From Treponema sp. (GTDB lineage: Bacteria; Spirochaetota; Spirochaetia; Treponematales; Treponemataceae): a stretch of DNA of 64,000 bases. Of the stretch, positions 61,261 through 64,000 are shown piece after piece; the first letter of the stretch is position 1; every line of letters begins with the position of its first letter. The stretch covers positions 62,001-126,000 of the forward strand of contig JAEEYO010000007.1 of the NCBI GenBank assembly GCA_016288205.1, read 5' to 3'. Below the pieces are notes generated by a model that was not told where the DNA came from, ran no database searches, and saw only the letters and a list, made by a program, of their open reading frames with translations. A program made the translations under genes and the position numbers.

Positions 61261-61289
61261 TTGTTCTTTTTCTGAATATCCGCTATCAT
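61261..61289 (+). promoter_or_regulatory. Promoter giving a predicted leaderless mRNA (GNAT at 61297)
   Basis: TTGTTC (61261-61266), 17 nt, TATCAT (61284-61289), 7 nt, ATG at 61297; no ribosome binding site. Confidence 0.6.
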
Positions 61290-61296
61290 AAAGAAA

Positions 61297-61863
61297 ATGA
61301 TAAAAGAACTTTTTGGAAAAAAATTATCAATTGAATCCGAGCGGCTTTATTTGAGGCCCATAAAAAAAAGCGACGCCGAAGATTTGTATGAAATCTTTTC
61401 AGACAGCGACGTGATGAGATATTATGACCTTCTGCCTTTTAAAAGCATGGATGAAGCCAAGCGTCAGGCAGACTTTTTCATGCAGGGCCTTAAAAACAAA
61501 ACAATGGTCCGCTGGGGAATCGAACTGAAGGAAACTAAAAAGCTCGTGGGCACATGCGGATTTTTTTCTTTTTCCAAAGATGACAAAAAAGCGGAGATGG
61601 GATACGAGCTCAATAAAAATTTCCAGGGTCAGGGAATCATGAGCGAGGCCATCCGCCTGATTCTGGACTTTATTTTTTCCACCACCGACATAAACCGAAT
61701 CGAGGCCTTTATAGAGCCGCCGAATCTTGCCTCACAAAATCTCGTGAAAAAAATCGGATTCGTAAAAGAGGCGGACCTGAGGGAATACGAACTTTGCCGA
61801 GGCTCCCTGATTGACATAAGTCTGTGGGCCCTGCTCCGTGCTGACTGGAACAAAAGGCTTTAG
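61297..61863 (+). CDS. GNAT family N-acetyltransferase, RimJ/RimL-like
   Basis: 188 residues, complete. IESERLYLRPIKKSDAEDLY at the start, GTCGFFSFSKDDKKAEMGYE, acetyl-CoA loop NFQGQGIMSEAI and LVKKIGFVKEADLREYEL. A paralogue of the gene at 18992. It has a regular Q-G-Q-G-I loop where the other has GTPKGRGLM. Single gene with its own leaderless promoter; its end is 4 nt from the convergent AraC gene. Confidence 0.87.
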   Translation: MIKELFGKKLSIESERLYLRPIKKSDAEDLYEIFSDSDVMRYYDLLPFKSMDEAKRQADFFMQGLKNKTMVRWGIELKETKKLVGTCGFFSFSKDDKKAEMGYELNKNFQGQGIMSEAIRLILDFIFSTTDINRIEAFIEPPNLASQNLVKKIGFVKEADLREYELCRGSLIDISLWALLRADWNKRL

Positions 61864-61867
61864 TCCC

Positions 61868-62722
61868 CTACTCCTGCCGATGATTGCGGGAGTGCATCTT
61901 TCTGTATTCGCGTGGAGTGCATCCGGTAATCTCATGGAAGATTTTGTTGAAAGTCGTCGTGGACTGGAATCCTGACTCAAATGCACAGTCGGTGACGGAG
62001 AGACTTTCATTTTCCAAAAGATTGATCGCGCTCTGCACACGGATTTGGGCAAGGAAGGTCGGAAAGCTCATCTTCGTGTACTCATTGAAAAGCTTGGAAA
62101 AATAAAACTGACTTAAGCCCGTTTTCTCAGCCACCTCCGCCTGGGTTATGTTCTCCGCTGAATGTTCCGTAATGTAGCTGCAGGCAAAACGGATGTAGCC
62201 CAGAAGTTTGTCCGTAAACCCCTCGTCCCTAAGGTTCTCGCGCCGCTCGCTCAGTATGCAGTCACCTATGGCAAGAAGAATCTCGTAAATCAGGAGCTTG
62301 CATCTTGTCTCCGAAAAATATTTGTTCTGCTCGTGCATGTCCCGGATTTTAAAAATCAGGTCGGAGATTTTTTCCGTGAGCGCAGGATTATCCTTTTTCC
62401 GAATCAGATGGCACTCGGTCAGAAAATGTGACGCCGCCGCAAAATCAGAATTGCTTTCTATTAAATATGAAGAGAACTGTATGAAATCCACGCCGTCCTT
62501 AGGGCAATAGACGACCTCATGAAGCTCCCTCGGCCAAATCAGGAGAATGTCCCCCTCCTCCGTCCTGTAAGTGGAGCCGTCGATTTTATATGTCGCGCCG
62601 TCCTTTAGCGCAAGATGAAATTCCGCCGCGTTGTGCCAGTGTTGGGGAAAAGACCCCAGTGTTCCGCCCTGTGTGAATGAGACTCCCTGTATTCGCGGGT
62701 ATCTTACAATTTCCTTTTCCAT
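61868..62722 (-). CDS. AraC-family transcriptional regulator with cupin sensor
   Basis: 284 residues from the ATG at 62722. N-terminal cupin (HWHNAAEFHLALKDG; EGDILLIWPRELHEV) and C-terminal double HTH (about 185-280; ITQAEVAEKTGLSQFYFSKL and GFQSTTTFNKIFHEITGCTP). An upstream in-frame TTG (62749) would extend it by nine residues, but a TATCAT sits 7 nt before the ATG. Divergent from the alcohol dehydrogenase gene, which it may control. The sensed molecule is unknown. Confidence 0.85.
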   Translation of the reverse strand: MEKEIVRYPRIQGVSFTQGGTLGSFPQHWHNAAEFHLALKDGATYKIDGSTYRTEEGDILLIWPRELHEVVYCPKDGVDFIQFSSYLIESNSDFAAASHFLTECHLIRKKDNPALTEKISDLIFKIRDMHEQNKYFSETRCKLLIYEILLAIGDCILSERRENLRDEGFTDKLLGYIRFACSYITEHSAENITQAEVAEKTGLSQFYFSKLFNEYTKMSFPTFLAQIRVQSAINLLENESLSVTDCAFESGFQSTTTFNKIFHEITGCTPREYRKMHSRNHRQE

Positions 62723-62829
62723 TCCATATATGATAGCACAAAATAACAAAAAATGGGCAGTTTTCAGAAAAAATCTTCTTTATTTTTTTAAAATCCTGAT
62801 TTATCATTTTATTAGGAGAAATTACATAG

Positions 62830-64000
62830 ATGGAAAACTTTACATTTTATTCACCGACATTTTTTGCGTTCGGAAAGGGCACGGAAAATCAGGCTGGAGA
62901 ATACGTCAAGAGATTCGGAGGCAGCAAGGTACTGATTCACTTCGGCGGAAAGAGCGCGAAAAGCTCTGGACTTCTGGACAGGGTTGAATCCTCCCTGAAA
63001 AAATCCGGAATCCCATTCGTGAGTCTTGGAGGCGTAAAACCGAATCCGAGAAGCGGACTTGTCTACGAGGGAATCGATCTCTGCAAAAAGGAAAAGGTTG
63101 ATTTTATCCTTGCCGTCGGTGGAGGAAGCGTGATTGACTCAGCCAAGGCGATTGCAGCCGGTGTCGTCTATGACGGTGACTTCTGGGATTTCTACATGGG
63201 AAAGCCGATTGAAAACGCGCTCCCGGTCGGAACAGTCCTTACCATTGCCGCGGCAGGAAGCGAGGGAAGTCCCGACTCCGTAATCACAAAGGAAGAAGGA
63301 ATGTTCAAGCGTGGTGCAAGCGGAAACGCAATCAGGCCAAAGTTCAGCATTCTGAATCCGGCGCTCACACAGACTCTTCCGCCATATCAGTCCGCTGCGG
63401 GAATCACCGACATCATGGCGCATCTTTACGAGCGGTATCTAACGAACACAAAGGAAGTCGAAGTAACCGACCGTCTGATCGAGGCTCTCCTTCTGACCAT
63501 GAAGCACGAGGGACCAAGGGTGATTGCGGACCCGAACAATTACGAGGCAAGGGCAAACATCATGTGGGCAGGAATGATGGCTCACAACAACTCATGCGGT
63601 GTCGGTCGAAGTCAGGACTGGAACAGCCACAACATTGAGCACGAGCTTTCCGCACTTTACGATTGCGCTCACGGTGCTGGACTTGCCGTAACCATGCCTG
63701 CCGTTTTCAAATATGTGATGAAGCACGACGTAAATCGCTTTGCGAAGGTTGCCGTCCGCGTGTGGGGCTGCCAGATGGATTTTGATCATCCCGAAGTTAC
63801 AGCTCTTGAGGGAATCAATGCATTCCAGTCTTTCCTTGTCAGCATCGGCATGCCAAAGAATTTCGCAGAGCTTGGCGCGAAGGAAGAGGACATTCCAAAA
63901 CTGGTTGACGTTCTCTGCAACGGGGACGGACGTTCTGGCTCAATCGCAGGTTTTGTGGAACTCAGCAAAGAGGACTGCACGAAAATATACAAGATGATGG
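62830..64000 (+). CDS. Iron-containing alcohol dehydrogenase (YqhD/BdhA-like), partial
   Basis: 390 residues, open at the right edge. GGGSVIDSAKAIAAG is the NAD(P)-binding signature, and metal ligands appear in GITDIMAHLYE and in HNIEHELSALYDCAHGAGLA (three histidines and an aspartate). Butanol-dehydrogenase branch, usually NADPH-dependent and acting on aldehydes. AGGAG precedes the ATG at 62830. Only the last residues should be missing. Divergent from the AraC regulator. Confidence 0.92.
   Translation, partial: MENFTFYSPTFFAFGKGTENQAGEYVKRFGGSKVLIHFGGKSAKSSGLLDRVESSLKKSGIPFVSLGGVKPNPRSGLVYEGIDLCKKEKVDFILAVGGGSVIDSAKAIAAGVVYDGDFWDFYMGKPIENALPVGTVLTIAAAGSEGSPDSVITKEEGMFKRGASGNAIRPKFSILNPALTQTLPPYQSAAGITDIMAHLYERYLTNTKEVEVTDRLIEALLLTMKHEGPRVIADPNNYEARANIMWAGMMAHNNSCGVGRSQDWNSHNIEHELSALYDCAHGAGLAVTMPAVFKYVMKHDVNRFAKVAVRVWGCQMDFDHPEVTALEGINAFQSFLVSIGMPKNFAELGAKEEDIPKLVDVLCNGDGRSGSIAGFVELSKEDCTKIYKMM

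Noticed and set aside
55205-61863. Integron-like array of acetyltransferase cassettes
   Set aside because: Many GNAT genes lie in a row and treponemes can carry integrons, but the genes have ribosome sites, overlap each other and share promoters. No attC-like imperfect palindromes separate them and no integrase is seen.
1-64000. tRNA or rRNA genes
   Set aside because: Intergenic gaps were read for cloverleaf-like arms and CCA ends; nothing convincing was found. A covariance-model search would be needed to exclude them firmly.

Overview
The window looks like chromosomal DNA of a host-associated spirochaete, most probably a gut or rumen Treponema. The grounds are family-level: YesM/YesN-type sensor pairs, a PilZ protein next to a TPR protein, a long dCache-type chemoreceptor, LuxS, an SGNH/CE2-like esterase, and strings of Treponema-style small secreted proteins. 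No rRNA or tRNA gene was seen. Most of the window has intermediate GC; 34.7-41.2 kb and 48.2-52.1 kb are visibly more AT-rich and look acquired or fast-evolving.

Layout. 0-8 kb: a YtfQRT-YjfF-type sugar ABC importer convergent with a three-gene sensor (membrane-anchored YtfQ-like binding protein, YesM-like kinase, YesN-like AraC response regulator). 8-11.7 kb: a histidine phosphatase, an ABC-F ATPase behind a structured leader, and an MFS transporter. 11.9-15.7 kb: a three-gene ABC-2 exporter divergent from an AraC regulator. 15.7-18.3 kb: metQ-metN-metI, where MetQ is circularly permuted. 18.5-21.6 kb: two acetyltransferases, an SGNH hydrolase-cytidine deaminase fusion and a lipoprotein. 21.7-25.4 kb: PilZ, TPR, purD. 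25.4-31.1 kb: proA-proB and a block with lspA and a Nif3-like gene. 31.2-34.6 kb: carB behind a pyrBI-like leader. 34.7-41.2 kb: a defence/toxin island (type III R-M, Xre regulator, MNT protein, VapBC-like pair). 41.2-48.1 kb: a hydrolase, luxS-DUF1538-PII-birA, and a chemoreceptor. 48.2-52.1 kb: small secreted proteins, two with probable frameshifts. 52.2-55 kb: a hybrid sensor kinase apparently split by a frameshift. 55.2-61.9 kb: two partly duplicated accessory operons (cupins, ProC, acetyltransferases, isochorismatase-like, DinB-like, DUF2156). 61.9-64 kb: an AraC regulator and a truncated iron-type alcohol dehydrogenase.

How it fits together. The clearest regulatory inference is that the AraC regulator at 14.75 kb controls its divergent exporter and also the two distant operons at 55.2 and 58.1 kb. 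All three carry the same 15-5-15 inverted repeat, with a -10 box 43-44 nt further on and a TTACAY box 11-12 nt before the -10. Promoter geometry also repeats: at least nine genes have a -10 hexamer 6-7 nt before the ATG and no ribosome binding site, which predicts leaderless mRNAs. Two RNA-level switches are predicted, in front of the ABC-F gene and carB. The most unusual proteins are the permuted MetQ and the SGNH-cytidine deaminase fusion.
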